64,000 nucleotides of DNA from Nitrosomonas sp. Is79A3 (GCF_000219585.1 NC_015731.1:1302001-1366000), one strand, 5' to 3'. Positions 25,484 through 36,156 are shown, numbered from the stretch's first letter. Notes: generated from the letters alone by a model not told the origin. A program made the numbers and translations.

Positions 25484-26650
25484 CTAGTTGATGCAAGAGG
25501 TATAGTTCTTGGGGCAGGTCGAATCCAGTCCGCCGGAAGGATTGCTTGTTTGCCCATTCCAATTCAACATTTCCAACACTTGTGGATAATAATCCGAGTC
25601 TCGTACCCAGAAAATGTAGTTGACGTTTAGTTTGGATTTTGCGAAAGCAAGCAGTTCTGAGACAGTAGGCTGATAGCCTGTTCCATCATATCGAGTATTC
25701 TCATAATTCGAACCCTCCACTTGAACTGTCAGGGGCATCAGCCCAGAATTTTCAGGATAGTATTTATAGACACCTTTTGGAGTCCCTGAATAGAGTAATC
25801 CTGGCTCTTCAATGAAAACATCCGGGCAACCCAGTGCTGCCCCCATCGCTTTGAGGCCGTCTATTAATGATGGCAGAATTGGACGCGAGTAGTTTGCGTA
25901 CTGGTATGTCATAGTATTGCGGAAGGAATCTTGCATATTTTGGTTTAATACGAGCAGGTTGCTGTAATAGTCATTTATCTGAACACTGGTTAGCGGTTTT
26001 GTAGGAGTTCCCATGGCGGTTTCTGTCAGGCCGATACCTTCAAAGTAATTGTGGGAATTAAAGCGCTTTCCCAATGCGCTAAATAATGCAGCCAGACGAT
26101 CACGCACCATGGGATTCCACAGCTTGATGTTGTATCCTTTAATGGTGGAGCTGCTACCACTTGCATAAGGAAATATGCCTCCTTCGTAGATACTATTATT
26201 TTTCAAGTAGTCTGGCACGAGAGCTGTGTCAGGATCAAATGTTCTTAGATTTAATAGAATTATAAGTCGTTTATTCTTTGCAGCAAGTTCGGCAAGACGC
26301 TTGTCAATGGAAGTGAAATCATACACACCATAGGATGTTTCCAGTTCTGTCCAAGAATACCGAATTTGCACCCCGCGCAGAGCTGGCGTGTTATCCAGTT
26401 CGCTATATACTTGCTTCAGATATGCAGGATCATTTTTTTGCCCACTCATAATTGAATAGTAATGGCCTGGATGCCATTTAACTGAGCTGGACGTCACGCC
26501 GCCGCCGGCGGCATCGGCATGCACTGTTCCGTAGGGAACCCAAACCATGCTTATGATGAACAATATTGTGACCAATATGCTATGCATTTGTCTCGCGGCC
26601 ATGGATAGGTTGGTGCTGATCTTGGATTTCATGGGATTAGTAATTTGCAT
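25484..26650 (-). CDS. Secreted glycosidase-like TIM-barrel protein
   Basis: The product has 388 residues. A long signal region (MHSILVTILFIISMVWVPYGTVHADA, about residues 22-47) is followed by a domain with beta/alpha-barrel features: ALRGVQIRYSWTELETSYGVYDF, RLIILLNLRTFDPD, FEGIGLTETAMGTP and DVFIEEPGLLYSG. Glu in GLTETA and in FIEEPG are candidate catalytic residues, as in clan A glycoside hydrolases. The family was not fixed. Because of the EPS setting it may trim or bind the polymer in the periplasm or outside. AGGAG lies 8 bases before the ATG. A broken paralogue lies at 19072-19539. Confidence 0.7.
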   Translation of the reverse strand: MQITNPMKSKISTNLSMAARQMHSILVTILFIISMVWVPYGTVHADAAGGGVTSSSVKWHPGHYYSIMSGQKNDPAYLKQVYSELDNTPALRGVQIRYSWTELETSYGVYDFTSIDKRLAELAAKNKRLIILLNLRTFDPDTALVPDYLKNNSIYEGGIFPYASGSSSTIKGYNIKLWNPMVRDRLAALFSALGKRFNSHNYFEGIGLTETAMGTPTKPLTSVQINDYYSNLLVLNQNMQDSFRNTMTYQYANYSRPILPSLIDGLKAMGAALGCPDVFIEEPGLLYSGTPKGVYKYYPENSGLMPLTVQVEGSNYENTRYDGTGYQPTVSELLAFAKSKLNVNYIFWVRDSDYYPQVLEMLNWNGQTSNPSGGLDSTCPKNYTSCIN

Positions 26651-27114
26651 ACGAAAGACTCCTATCTGATATTAAGATAATTTTCTCAATTTTCTATTGA
26701 AAGTGACCTATTAGGTTATTACGAACTAAACAAATCTTTTCTCGTCAGAGAAAGGACGCTTCTTAGTATTGCTTACTTGCGGAATTTCAAAGTTGAAAAA
26801 AAGAGAGGTAATGTTCCGCTTTTTCTGACATTACTTTAGATATTTCTAATGACAGGAAAGTGCGGGAAATAAGAAAGTACCACAAAATAATAATAATGCA
26901 AACAACAAAATTTTTAAAATTTCTGTGCGTTAGCACACAGAGATTAACTTTTTTGATTTTTGTATTGCGCGCTTGCAACCTTTGCTGCCAGCCTGAAAAG
27001 GCCTCTGGCGTAGAATCTGGGTGTATATGCACGACAATTTATTCTCCCTCAACTCAAAGCAAACTTAGTTGATAGGCCGCGCGGAAAATTGGCATTACAC
27101 ATCGCCCCGTAAAA
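26651..27114. other. Intergenic upstream of the glycosidase-like gene
   Basis: 464 bases, AT-rich, with several short frames on both strands that lack support. It probably contains the promoter of the glycosidase-like gene, though no clear -35/-10 pair stands out. An isolated ATCGCCCCG at 27101-27109 repeats part of the IS3 end that starts at 27115. Confidence 0.45.
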
Positions 27115-27153
27115 TGAATCGCCCCGGTTTTTCCGGAGACATGTTTTCTTGAG

Positions 27154-28048
<895 letters not shown>

Positions 28049-28050
28049 CA

Positions 28051-28371
28051 TCATTTCGGTCGGCGGTCGAGCTCCGCCTGCGCGAAATAGGCCGATGCCT
28101 TACGTAATATCTCGTTGGCTCGCTTTAATTCCCGATTCTCCTGCTCCAACTCCTTGAGCCGCTCACGATCCGCAGTCGATATGCCGCCTCGAATTCCCTG
28201 ATCAATCTCTGTTCGTCTTACCCAGGTGCGCAACGTCTCCGCTGTACAGCCAATCTTTGATGCGATGGATTTGATCGCCGACCATTGCGAGTCATGCTCC
28301 TTTTGCTGCTCGAATACCAATCTTACCGCTCGTTCTCGTACTTCCGGTGAATAACTGATTTGATTCTTCAT
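28051..28371 (-). CDS. IS3-family transposase OrfA
   Basis: The product has 106 residues: helix-turn-helix ([35 protein letters not shown]) and coiled coil ([20 protein letters not shown]). The frame is complete. It is a divergent relative of the OrfA at 775-1098. AGGAAGAG lies just before the ATG. Its OrfB partner is dead, so any product can only be free OrfA, often an inhibitor of transposition in this family. Confidence 0.9.
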   Translation of the reverse strand: MKNQISYSPEVRERAVRLVFEQQKEHDSQWSAIKSIASKIGCTAETLRTWVRRTEIDQGIRGGISTADRERLKELEQENRELKRANEILRKASAYFAQAELDRRPK

Positions 28372-28421
28372 CTCTTCCTCCTCTCAAATCATTTTATCTC
28401 CGGAAAATCCGGGGCGATTCA

Positions 28422-28732
28422 GTTCTTGATCCTGGATAATTTGAGAGTGCGCCATAGCAAACCAGTGAAGGCTTGGCTGGAAGAAAATAAGGAAAAGATC
28501 GAATGCTTTTATTTACCCAGCTACAGTCCGGAATTAAATCCAGAAGAAAGATTAAACTCAGATTTGAAGCAGGCTATCGGTTCGAAAGTTCCGGTGCGTA
28601 CCAAGGAGAAATTACATGCCGCTGTCGATGATCATATGTTGATGCTGTAGAATAATCCAGAGCGCGTTGCTTCGTACTTCCAGGATCCGTATGTAAAATA
28701 TGCCGCTTAAAACTATTTAATGGCCGGATCAA
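28422..28732 (+). pseudogene. IS630-type transposase, C-terminal fragment with right end
   Basis: From 28424 the frame reads LILDNLRVRHSKPVKAWLEE and FYLPSYSPELNPEERLNSDL, the last two catalytic blocks of an IS630-family DDE enzyme. A TAG at 28648-28650 interrupts the tail (HMLML-stop-NNPERVASYFQDPYVKYAA), where CAG is the likely ancestor. The 5' part is gone, cut by the IS3 element at 28421. After the stop at 28708-28710 comes the right end TTAATGGCCGGATCAA followed by TA. The MITE at 61108 shares this end. Confidence 0.85.
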
Positions 28733-28779
28733 TAGATAAAGTGGACATTTCTATTTGGCGTTGACAATCCCCTGAAAAT

Positions 28780-28890
28780 TAACGTACTTCACCAAACAGA
28801 CATTCAAGTCAGTATCCTCAAAATAACGCCCCATTCCATAGTGAGCGAACTTGACTTTGATTTTGCCCACTACGATTCACATAGACCCAA
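28780..28890 (-). repeat. ~100-bp repeated fragment, copy 2
   Basis: Inverted copy of 13582-13691. Here the frame is longer: KVKFAHYGMGRYFEDTDLNV, then CLVKYVNFQGIVNAK and a stop. No family recognised. Confidence 0.7.
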
Positions 28891-28916
28891 ACTAATTGTA
28901 TCCAAAAATTAATTTG

Positions 28917-28973
28917 CGATTCCCCGCGGTCTTACCGCAGGGATAGGTGCAGGGCGCGCGGAGTAAATTTATT
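28917..28973 (+). repeat. GC-rich dispersed repeat, copy D
   Basis: It combines a hairpin (CCCCGCGGT-CTT-ACCGCAGGG, like copy B) with the tail GCAGGGCGCGCGGAGTAAAT seen in copies A and C. It lies just after the 3' end of the WecG-like gene. Confidence 0.65.
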
Positions 28974-29043
28974 AATGCACTCCACTGAAAGCAAAGAGCA
29001 TGCGGAGGATTATAGCCAGGAAAATATAAAACACTAAATTAGG

Positions 29044-29841
29044 TTAGTCACGGCCATGTGATCCGTTTTTCACGTTTTCGATAAGCGGTGTTTCCTGCAA
29101 GTATTTTCGGCCCCGAAAACGCCACCATAATGCTCGAATGATAAAAACTGGGTTTCCGACGATGTAACGGGAAAACATTCTTCTAGGTTCTAAGATGAAA
29201 CGAAATAACCATTCTAAACCAAGTTGACGTACTCTTTGCGGTGCACGGGGTATGGTGCCAGAATAGAAATCAAGCAACGCTCCTACGCCAAGCATAACCG
29301 GCACGTGTAACTTATCGGCATTGCGAGCGATCCAAAGCTCCTGTTTGGGTACTCCCATCGCCACAAAAAGAATTTGTGCGCTACTATCATTGATGGTTTT
29401 GATCATGTTCATTTCATCATCCAGGCTAAAGTAGCCGTCATGAATCCAAACGAACTTCAGGTCAGGAAATTGATTCCTCATATTATCAGCGCAGCGTTGC
29501 GCGATACCCGGACGCGCACCAAGCAGAGCCAGTTTGATCCCTGAATTTGCAGCATCACGGCAGATCAACGGAAACAGATCCGTCCCGTTAACATTGTCCT
29601 TAAGCGAGAAACCAGCCAGCTTAGAGGCCATCCGCATGCCACTGCCATCTGCATACAGCAAGGCTCCATCTTGCAATACACTAAGATACTTTATATCGGT
29701 GGCAGCTACATTAATACAATGAGCATTAACAAAATAGACCCTCTGCCGCGTACCTAACTTCGCATCGCGAACAATATCCGTGCTAGCCTCAGCCAGTCTT
29801 TTATCTTCTATATTCAGGCCAAATAAAGGAAAATGGCTCAT
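29044..29841 (-). CDS. WecG/TagA/CpsF-family glycosyltransferase
   Basis: The product has about 265 residues. It shows the family core in order: VYFVNAHCINVAATD, GALLYADGSGMRMASKLAG, VNGTDLFPLICRDAANSG, KLALLGARPGIAQRCADNM, and ILFVAMGVPKQELWIARNAD. The NGTDL and the GxPKQE motifs are diagnostic. It moves a sugar, classically N-acetylmannosaminuronate or N-acetylmannosamine, to a lipid-linked acceptor. The frame extends to a TTG at 29907, but ATG 29841 (MSHFPLFGLNIED) gives the normal N-terminus. It belongs to the minus-strand half of the EPS locus with the flippase and GT4 genes. Confidence 0.9.
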   Translation of the reverse strand: MSHFPLFGLNIEDKRLAEASTDIVRDAKLGTRQRVYFVNAHCINVAATDIKYLSVLQDGALLYADGSGMRMASKLAGFSLKDNVNGTDLFPLICRDAANSGIKLALLGARPGIAQRCADNMRNQFPDLKFVWIHDGYFSLDDEMNMIKTINDSSAQILFVAMGVPKQELWIARNADKLHVPVMLGVGALLDFYSGTIPRAPQRVRQLGLEWLFRFILEPRRMFSRYIVGNPVFIIRALWWRFRGRKYLQETPLIENVKNGSHGRD

Positions 29842-29907
29842 GATATTTTTTTCATACAATAGTTGGAAGTGCTCGTAGCCGACGAAACTTGTTTGAGAAT
29901 AGTGCAA

Positions 29908-30278
29908 TCTTTTGCGGAAAAGATATTTTGGTCATATTTTTTGATTGATCTCGTTCAATAGCACAACTATTTGCCTCAAATCATCGAGAATTTTGTCTCA
30001 AAATGGTTATTTCATTGCTGCGATCACGATCCCTGGACAGTTTCCTGGCTATATTTTCTAGTTTTTATGTTTCAATAATTCCATCATAAACGCGATCTAT
30101 CCACTGCCATATTGCATTTGATAAGCTCATAACCTGTAATCAAGAAGCTATATATGTCTCTTGTATTCATGCTTTATAATATTAAAAAGTAATTCCAATG
30201 CATTAACCAAATAGCGATAACTCTATAATCCCAATATAAATATTTAATATTTTAACATGTTATATATTTACACTGTTA
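29908..30278. other. AT-rich intergenic region
   Basis: About 370 bases between the flippase stop and the WecG-like gene. No coding frame, RNA or repeat was recognised. It probably carries the promoter of the WecG-like gene. Confidence 0.5.
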
Positions 30279-31799
30279 TCATCCCTTTCGCGCTAAAAAT
30301 GTTAAAAAATGGGCATATTTACGCAATCCTCGATTCAATAACGCCATATCGAGCGAGTTTAATGGCTTCACCAGTACCAAGCCCGGCCCGTAAGCTAGTA
30401 GTATTATAGACAGCGCCCACCATGGCCCAAATTCACTTTTAACCTCCCAGCCTACGGATGCAAGCAATATCGCCAGACCAAGCCCACATATAGAGCCGAA
30501 CCAATCCAAGTTAATACGTCCAACCTGACGATTCAGCCAAAACAAAATCAGACAACTCATCAGCCATGTACTTAACACTATCCCACTAGCCACTCCAAAC
30601 AATCCCCAATCTGAACCGACAATAACTGCTAACGGTGTCAGCACGGTCAGAATACTAAAGTAGCTTAATTGGCGAGTATATGGGAAAATCTGCATAACCA
30701 TGATAACCAATTGGCGCTGGCTGCTGGCTCCCAAGCCCAACACCATAATCAGCATTGTCATACCTATATCGGGAAATTGCCCATTGCTGGCCAGTGACAT
30801 AAGCTCGTCACCCGCAATGCCTATCATCGCCATGTAGGCGGTAATAATAATTAGGTTACTCTTCCACAGCAGCGCCATGCCTTGTTTAACCACGTTTATA
30901 TCCCCAGCCACATAGCGAGAAATCAGCATGGGCCGGATAATATTGAATAGAAGGTTGGCCGGAAGATAGCGCCCGATGAACATCACTAATTGCTGCAAAA
31001 AGGCGAATATGCCTGCTGCTTCGATTCCTAAGGTACGTGCCACTAGGATACGTAGCGTACCAGCGCTGGAAATGGCATTTAGCAGGTTAAACCCCGCCAT
31101 GTGTCCGGAGAAGTCTACTATCTTGCGTGCGCCAATTCGGAAATCACCAGTGCCGGGTAAAATGCGCAATTTTCGTATTAAGAAGAATTCAGCCAATAAA
31201 AAACAATTCAGCGAAACAATCAAATCCACCCACAGTATTCGCTCCAAAGTTAGATTGTCAACCACTACCAACACTACCAAGCCAGTAAGACGCCCCAAAG
31301 GCATAAAAGTATGCACCAGTTGTGACCAGCGCTGCTCTAGGAGGCACTCCAGCATTTCTGAAGCATAGCGATAACCTATTACGGTAACGATGAGTCCCAC
31401 TGCAAGTATAGTGGTATCTTGATGCGGCGTACTGAAACCCATCCATATGGCGATTTCTGACCAGAAAGCGGCAATTAGCATCGCCCAAGCAACCATGATG
31501 ACGAGACGAACTAGAGTCATCCAGCGGACAAAGCATTCCAGAGCACCCGGCGCTCCCCGTGCAGCCAATTCTGGAAGGAAGCGCCTTACCGCTTCCAGCA
31601 TACCTAATGAACTCAGAGGCACCATCATCTCTACCATGCCCCACAAAACCATATAGGTGCCGTAGTCTGCCGGTACCAATAAGCGCACGAGCCAAAGTGT
31701 AAAAATGAAAGAAGCTATCGCCTGAGCAGTTTTTCCTAGCAAAAAATGCTGGATAGCCTGGCGGAAACGTTTTCCGGAATAGAGATCGGGATTACTCAA
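30279..31799 (-). CDS. Polysaccharide flippase (Wzx/MATE-like)
   Basis: The product has 506 residues with about 12-14 membrane helices. The N-terminal GKTAQAIASFIFTLWLVRLLVPADYGTYMVLWGMVEM is characteristic of the polysaccharide biosynthesis (RfbX) family. Such proteins flip lipid-linked repeats across the inner membrane. It starts within the last four bases of the glycosyltransferase gene (ATGA overlap at 31796-31799), so the two are translated together. With the Wzy-like protein and EpsE/F it completes a Wzx/Wzy pathway. Confidence 0.9.
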   Translation of the reverse strand: MSNPDLYSGKRFRQAIQHFLLGKTAQAIASFIFTLWLVRLLVPADYGTYMVLWGMVEMMVPLSSLGMLEAVRRFLPELAARGAPGALECFVRWMTLVRLVIMVAWAMLIAAFWSEIAIWMGFSTPHQDTTILAVGLIVTVIGYRYASEMLECLLEQRWSQLVHTFMPLGRLTGLVVLVVVDNLTLERILWVDLIVSLNCFLLAEFFLIRKLRILPGTGDFRIGARKIVDFSGHMAGFNLLNAISSAGTLRILVARTLGIEAAGIFAFLQQLVMFIGRYLPANLLFNIIRPMLISRYVAGDINVVKQGMALLWKSNLIIITAYMAMIGIAGDELMSLASNGQFPDIGMTMLIMVLGLGASSQRQLVIMVMQIFPYTRQLSYFSILTVLTPLAVIVGSDWGLFGVASGIVLSTWLMSCLILFWLNRQVGRINLDWFGSICGLGLAILLASVGWEVKSEFGPWWALSIILLAYGPGLVLVKPLNSLDMALLNRGLRKYAHFLTFLARKG

Positions 31800-33010
31800 T
31801 CTATTAGTCCGAGTAATTTGCGATATTGTGATTCCACTAAGTCAGCAATCACGTCATATGTGCGGTGTGCCCGTACCCAGTCCGGCCCCTTTGCTGCCAT
31901 CTTCCGTGCATGTTCAGGATCCCTTAGCAGGTGGTAGATTTCGTCGGCAAATGATTGCTCATCCCATGGTATACAACGCCCAACACCACTTGCTTGCATG
32001 GCTTTGCATTGTTCGGGAAGCTCATTTGCAACAATGCATTTAGCCATGGCCATATATTCAATGAGTTTAGTTGGGGATGAGACCAAAAAGATTGGGATTG
32101 GCGCTATCGCAGACAAACATATGTCAGCTCGTTTTACCAGATCCCAGGCCTGCTCCATTGGTAGGAAACCGGATACGCTAACAGCATCTGATAATCCCAG
32201 CCGAGTTGCCTCTTCCTCCACCGCTCGGCGGTCGCTGGAGTGCAGGCCTTCTCCTACATATAACAGACGGGCATCTGGGTAGTGTAACCGCACCCGCTCA
32301 AGCACACGCACCAAAATTTCTGACTGGCGTGACTGCATAATGACACCAAGGTGGAGTAGTAAGGGAGCATGTGTATTCGGCGCAGTAGCATCTTCAGCCT
32401 TACCCACCAGATCCGCACGAACACCCATAGGTACTGGCGTCATCTTGGAGGGAGAAATGCCTTTTTGTGCTACATCTTGCTTCATACTTTCGCTCTGCAC
32501 AAAAATATGGTCGGCCAGTGGCAAAATGATTTTGTAGAGCAACCCCCAAATGATCTGCCCCTTGAGCCACACCAGATGGCGATAAGCTACTAGCCGATTG
32601 CGTGCCCCATACAATTTGGATTCCGCGAATGGATAAGACATCCAATAAACAAAACGAGCACCGGTCAACCGAGCAGCCAGCCAAGCAATGAGACAGGCAA
32701 AAAACTTGTCGCGTACTTGGATTACATCGTACTGGCCTTTGAATGCCAGAGGCAGAATCATAAAATCCCCCAACATGTCCAACAGGTTATTCAGTATTCG
32801 ACCGAGCAGGCCGTTGTGTCCGCTACGCGGCGTGAGAAACACATTATTACCCAACCAGTTTGTGGGTGAAGATACATTAACCGCATCCGGCCCCCGCTGC
32901 ATTAGCCAGTCGACCCGATGACCCCGCGCTGGCATCTGCTTGGCGAACAGCTCCACTACGTCTGCCCGGAATGGTGGAAATCGATCTTCCAGAATGTAGA
33001 GCATTTTCAT
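31796..33010 (-). CDS. GT4-family glycosyltransferase
   Basis: The product has about 404 residues with a GT-B fold. The N-terminal MKMLYILEDRFPPFRADVVELFAKQM is typical. The C-terminal donor domain shows PLLLHLGVIMQSRQSEILVR, LYVGEGLHSSDRR, VSGFLPMEQAW and the acceptor/donor motif SSPTKLIEYMAMAKCIVANE, where the usual EPxGxxxxE is altered. ATG 33010 is chosen because AGAGAGG lies about 8 bases upstream; the open frame continues nine codons further. It overlaps the flippase gene by four bases. Confidence 0.9.
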   Translation of the reverse strand: MKMLYILEDRFPPFRADVVELFAKQMPARGHRVDWLMQRGPDAVNVSSPTNWLGNNVFLTPRSGHNGLLGRILNNLLDMLGDFMILPLAFKGQYDVIQVRDKFFACLIAWLAARLTGARFVYWMSYPFAESKLYGARNRLVAYRHLVWLKGQIIWGLLYKIILPLADHIFVQSESMKQDVAQKGISPSKMTPVPMGVRADLVGKAEDATAPNTHAPLLLHLGVIMQSRQSEILVRVLERVRLHYPDARLLYVGEGLHSSDRRAVEEEATRLGLSDAVSVSGFLPMEQAWDLVKRADICLSAIAPIPIFLVSSPTKLIEYMAMAKCIVANELPEQCKAMQASGVGRCIPWDEQSFADEIYHLLRDPEHARKMAAKGPDWVRAHRTYDVIADLVESQYRKLLGLID

Positions 33011-33180
33011 GGTAGCCTCTCTATCAACTCGCAACAAGAACTAGATAATTTATTTTCAAAGCGTAGCATATCCATTTGTATATCCGGTAAGTAGCATGTT
33101 GTAACCATTCTTTCACTAACAAAAAGCGTCATGATGTCTCAGTGCCGCTATCGGCTCATAGCTGAAATATCGGACATATA

Positions 33181-33188
33181 TTTCATAA
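33181..33188. repeat. Target duplication, left (TTTCATAA)
   Basis: TTTCATAA occurs directly before the left IS end (33181-33188) and directly after the right end (34768-34775). Confidence 0.85.
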
Positions 33189-33270
33189 CTAGAGTTTAGA
33201 GCGAACCCATCAGTTCAAGCTGGTAATTTTCAGCTGGAGTCTGTTGATTGCTTCACTAATTTTCTTTGCA

Positions 33271-34594
33271 TTACGTTGTGTTACGCTGTTGATGCTTATA
33301 ATCTTCATTTTTGCCCCAGTCAGGTGGTCTGAATTTTTTGCAAGTAGCATCCCACCACTGCCTGATCGCAACATGTCGAAAAAGAAGAGTCAATCCTCTG
33401 CGGATTTGTCCGGCAGTTTTGGGATTTTCTTTGCGCCAAGGCGTATGCTGACAAAGCGCATCGATTGTTGGGTTGTTTAAGCAACTCAGCAATTGTACTA
33501 AGCCATAGCTCACCATAGTGATATGCACCCAGCGATGTAAGGTTTTGCGTGTTTGCTGCCATGCTTCTTTCATGCCCCAAGTTTGTTTAAGTTGATTGAA
33601 CATGGGCTCAATCGACCAACGCAGGCTATAGCTTTCAATCACTTGTTCCGCCGTCAGTGTGATGTCTGTGCTCAATATCAGGCTGGCTGCCTTCCATTCT
33701 CCATTGCTTCTTTCAAATTCGCACCAAACAGCATGCACTAACTGACCATCGAGAAAGCGCGCTTTGACCAGTTGGCTGCGCAATCGCACGCGTTGTTCTT
33801 TGCCGTAAATCTTGAGCGTTGTGATGGTACGATGCAGTTGATCAATATGTTCCGGCGTGTATTTCTCCCCATACTTCCTACTTCGCCCTACTTCGCCCTA
33901 ATTCGCCGTGACGCCGGGGTAGCGGTAGATCGTAGAGGCGAGTGTCTATCCTTACCTGACCAATCACCGAAAAACCTAGCCGGGTGTTGGCGGAAATCAC
34001 ACGGCGCCGCATATACCAGCTATCCATCAACACATAAACCTTCAATCCTTGCAGTAAGCCTTGTATCGCGCGTACCAGCGTATTGGCCGCAATCAACTTG
34101 CCGGTATTGCCGGTGCTTGGCATCAGCCGAGATAGATTCGGCAACGCAACCGATTCACCGTTTGTCCGTTTGGCAACCATTGCCAGACTTACCCAGCATT
34201 GCCCCAGCACATATGCAGCTAGGTTTGCCTTGTTGCCGTGCTGATGATGAATCTGGCTTCCCGGCGCTTTCTTCGTTGCGCGTAGCGTCAGCGTATCATC
34301 GATCACCAGATACACCGTATGTTGCCTCAAACAAGCTAAAACCAGTCGTGCAAATTGCCGCGCCAACCCAAGCCATGACCATTTTCCATGTTGCAACCAC
34401 CTGTAATAACTCGTCCAGTGGTTGCGCATATTCACCATCAAATACGCATCTGTCACAAAGCCCGTCGGTGTTAACATCGCTCCAATCAACAACTCGATAA
34501 ACGTACCGATTGATCTAATGGGTAGCGCCTTGCTCAAAAATGTTATCCAATGGCACAGTTCGCTTGGGATACCAGAATATCCTTTTGCATTCAT
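33271..34594 (-). pseudogene. IS4-like transposase, frameshifted by a 10-bp tandem duplication
   Basis: The first part (34594-33878) reads MNAKGYSGIPSELCHWITFL, with Asp regions TVYLVIDDTLTLRAT and VYVLMDSWYMRRRV. The second part (33789-33271) holds YSLRWSIEPMFNQLKQTWGMKEAW with the catalytic glutamate. Between them CTTCGCCCTA occurs twice in tandem (33881-33890 and 33891-33900). Removing one copy gives one frame (GELGRSRKYGEKYTPEHID) from end to end. The element is thus otherwise well preserved but its transposase is broken by this single event. Confidence 0.9.
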
Positions 34595-34632
34595 CGCGGC
34601 CTCCAGAAGTGAATGAAAATTCCTTTCTGGAA

Positions 34633-34681
34633 GCCGCCTTTCTAAATATCTTTCAAAAACAAAGATATTTAGAAAGGCGGC
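34633..34681. promoter_or_regulatory. Perfect 21-bp stem-loop upstream of the transposase
   Basis: Arms 34633-34653 and 34661-34681 are perfect reverse complements, with a 7-base loop CAAAAAC. The stem starts GCCGCCTTTC. It lies about 40 bases before the transposase ATG on the minus strand, inside the element. A structure so placed could block translation or transcription entering from outside, as known for IS10-like and IS200-like elements; that role is inferred. Confidence 0.8.
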
Positions 34682-34775
34682 AACGATTTTTATGCTACTT
34701 TGTCAAGCTTTTTTCTTATTTTCTTGCGGTGATTTACCTCCTTTGGGGCTGAGACTCTAAACTCTAGTTTCATAA

Positions 34776-35560
34776 CTAGAGTGAATTCAATCAATCAAAC
34801 TGGGAATTTCTCGTTTGAATCTGTTATTTACTCGATTATTTTTCTTTGTATTACGCTACGTTAAGAAATTTATACTCACAATCTCTATTTTTTTCCGATT
34901 TGGTGGTCTGAATTTTTTGCAAGTTGCATCCCGCCATTGTTCGACAGTAATATGTCAAAAGAGCTTGATTAATCTTTTGCGGATTTGATTTGTCTGGCAG
35001 TTTTGGGATTTTCTTTGTGTTAGAGCGCATTCTGGCACAGCACGCACCCACCGCTGAGTTGTTTAAGAAGCTGACTAACCGCGTACCAATACTTATATTT
35101 ACCATTGTAATATTAACCCAACGCAGTAAGATTCGCTGTGCTTGCTGTCATGCTTACTTTATTACCCAAGTTTGCTTCAGTTGATTGAACATAGGTTTAA
35201 TCGGCCAACGCGGGCAATAATTTTCAATCACCAGTTCCGCAGTCAGCGTGGTATCTGTGATCAGTATCAAACTGACTGTTTTCCATTCTCCATCGCATCT
35301 TTCAAGCCACACCAAACGGCTTGCACGAGTTGTTCATCTAGGAAGCGCGACTGATGCTCAAGCGCACTCGTTTTTCCTAACTCTACGCTGCATCTGACCA
35401 ATATGCTCTGCGTGTATTTTTCTCCAACCTCAATTCACTCTGCCGCGGGGGTAATACGTCGTCTACAAGGGTGTATATTCTTACTTGATCGATTACTGAT
35501 AAATTTCGTCGAGTGTTGGCGGAAAACACACATCGACGCATGTTTCAATTATCAATCAAC
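34776..35560 (-). pseudogene. Decayed, truncated copy of the neighbouring IS
   Basis: It starts CTAGAGTGAATTC, matching the left end of the element at 33189. It follows it base by base with many changes: GGTGGTCTGAATTTTTTGCA is identical in both (about 33324 and 34901). The copy stops near 35560, at the point equal to about 34040 of the intact element. Its open frames are all broken. Confidence 0.85.
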
Positions 35561-35589
35561 TTAGCAAGGTTGTAAAATAAACTGTGAGG

Positions 35590-35790
35590 AAATTTGTCTT
35601 GTTTAAACAAAATCTCCGATGTATCTGTCGAATTTGATCATAAAACGATTCAAGGTTGCTTTTCAGTTTTTGATCGGCATAGTCCATTTTCGAGCTTCCT
35701 GAATCACCAGATAGATAGATAACTTTGGGACGGCATTGGTACAACGCAGATGTGCGAGGATGGGCTTTACACAATGAAAGAAAAAACACC
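35590..35790 (-). pseudogene. IS256-family transposase, C-terminal scrap
   Basis: The minus strand carries ARKWTMPIKN followed, after a stop, by KATLNRFMIKFDRYI. This matches the KWTMPIQNW... tail of IS256-family (Mutator-type) transposases. HPRTSALYQCRPKVIYL just upstream in another frame fits the preceding part. At least one frameshift and one stop are present. Confidence 0.6.
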
Positions 35791-35799
35791 TGCTACTTA

Positions 35800-36156
35800 C
35801 ACTCCTGGCTCGCTGTAACAACTGTCAATGATTTCCTCAAACTGTCTGTCTCACTCAAATAAAATTAATTGACTGCCTTAATTGATTGCAACGCCAAAAA
35901 ATTTCAGCCAGCTGATTCAATGTAATGTGTTTTTTTAGCTAAAATGCAATCTATGCTTATCTTTGATACGTGCCTAACGCTTCGCTTACTCGCGCTCATA
36001 AAAAATAAGCTTTCCCTTATTTTTCTTTAGTAAATAAAGCCTATAATGCATCGTTAATTTTGTTATCAATGTATTTTACTAGGAAAACACATATTCTATG
36101 TGTGCTTAATATATAAATCAATAAGTAACATTCGGTAAATTTGGGAGAATAGGATC
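35800..36156. other. Intergenic region before the RTX-type gene
   Basis: About 360 AT-rich bases with no supported gene. The promoter of the large gene at 36157 should lie here. A GGGAG ribosome site is seen at 36142-36146. Confidence 0.5.

Larger units (their letters stand above)
33189..34767 (-). mobile_element. IS4-like DDE element, 1579 bp, 8-bp duplication
   Basis: Perfect 13-base ends CTAGAGTTTAGAG / CTCTAAACTCTAG flank one minus-strand transposase gene. The perfect 8-base duplication indicates recent insertion. The element lies directly beside a decayed copy of itself (34776-35560), in the same orientation. The family is called IS4-like from the transposase; IS701 type is an alternative. 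Confidence 0.88.

Noticed and set aside
35556-35789. 77-residue minus-strand frame as a real gene
   Set aside because: Pieces of IS256-type transposase occur in more than one frame here, so it is a scrap.
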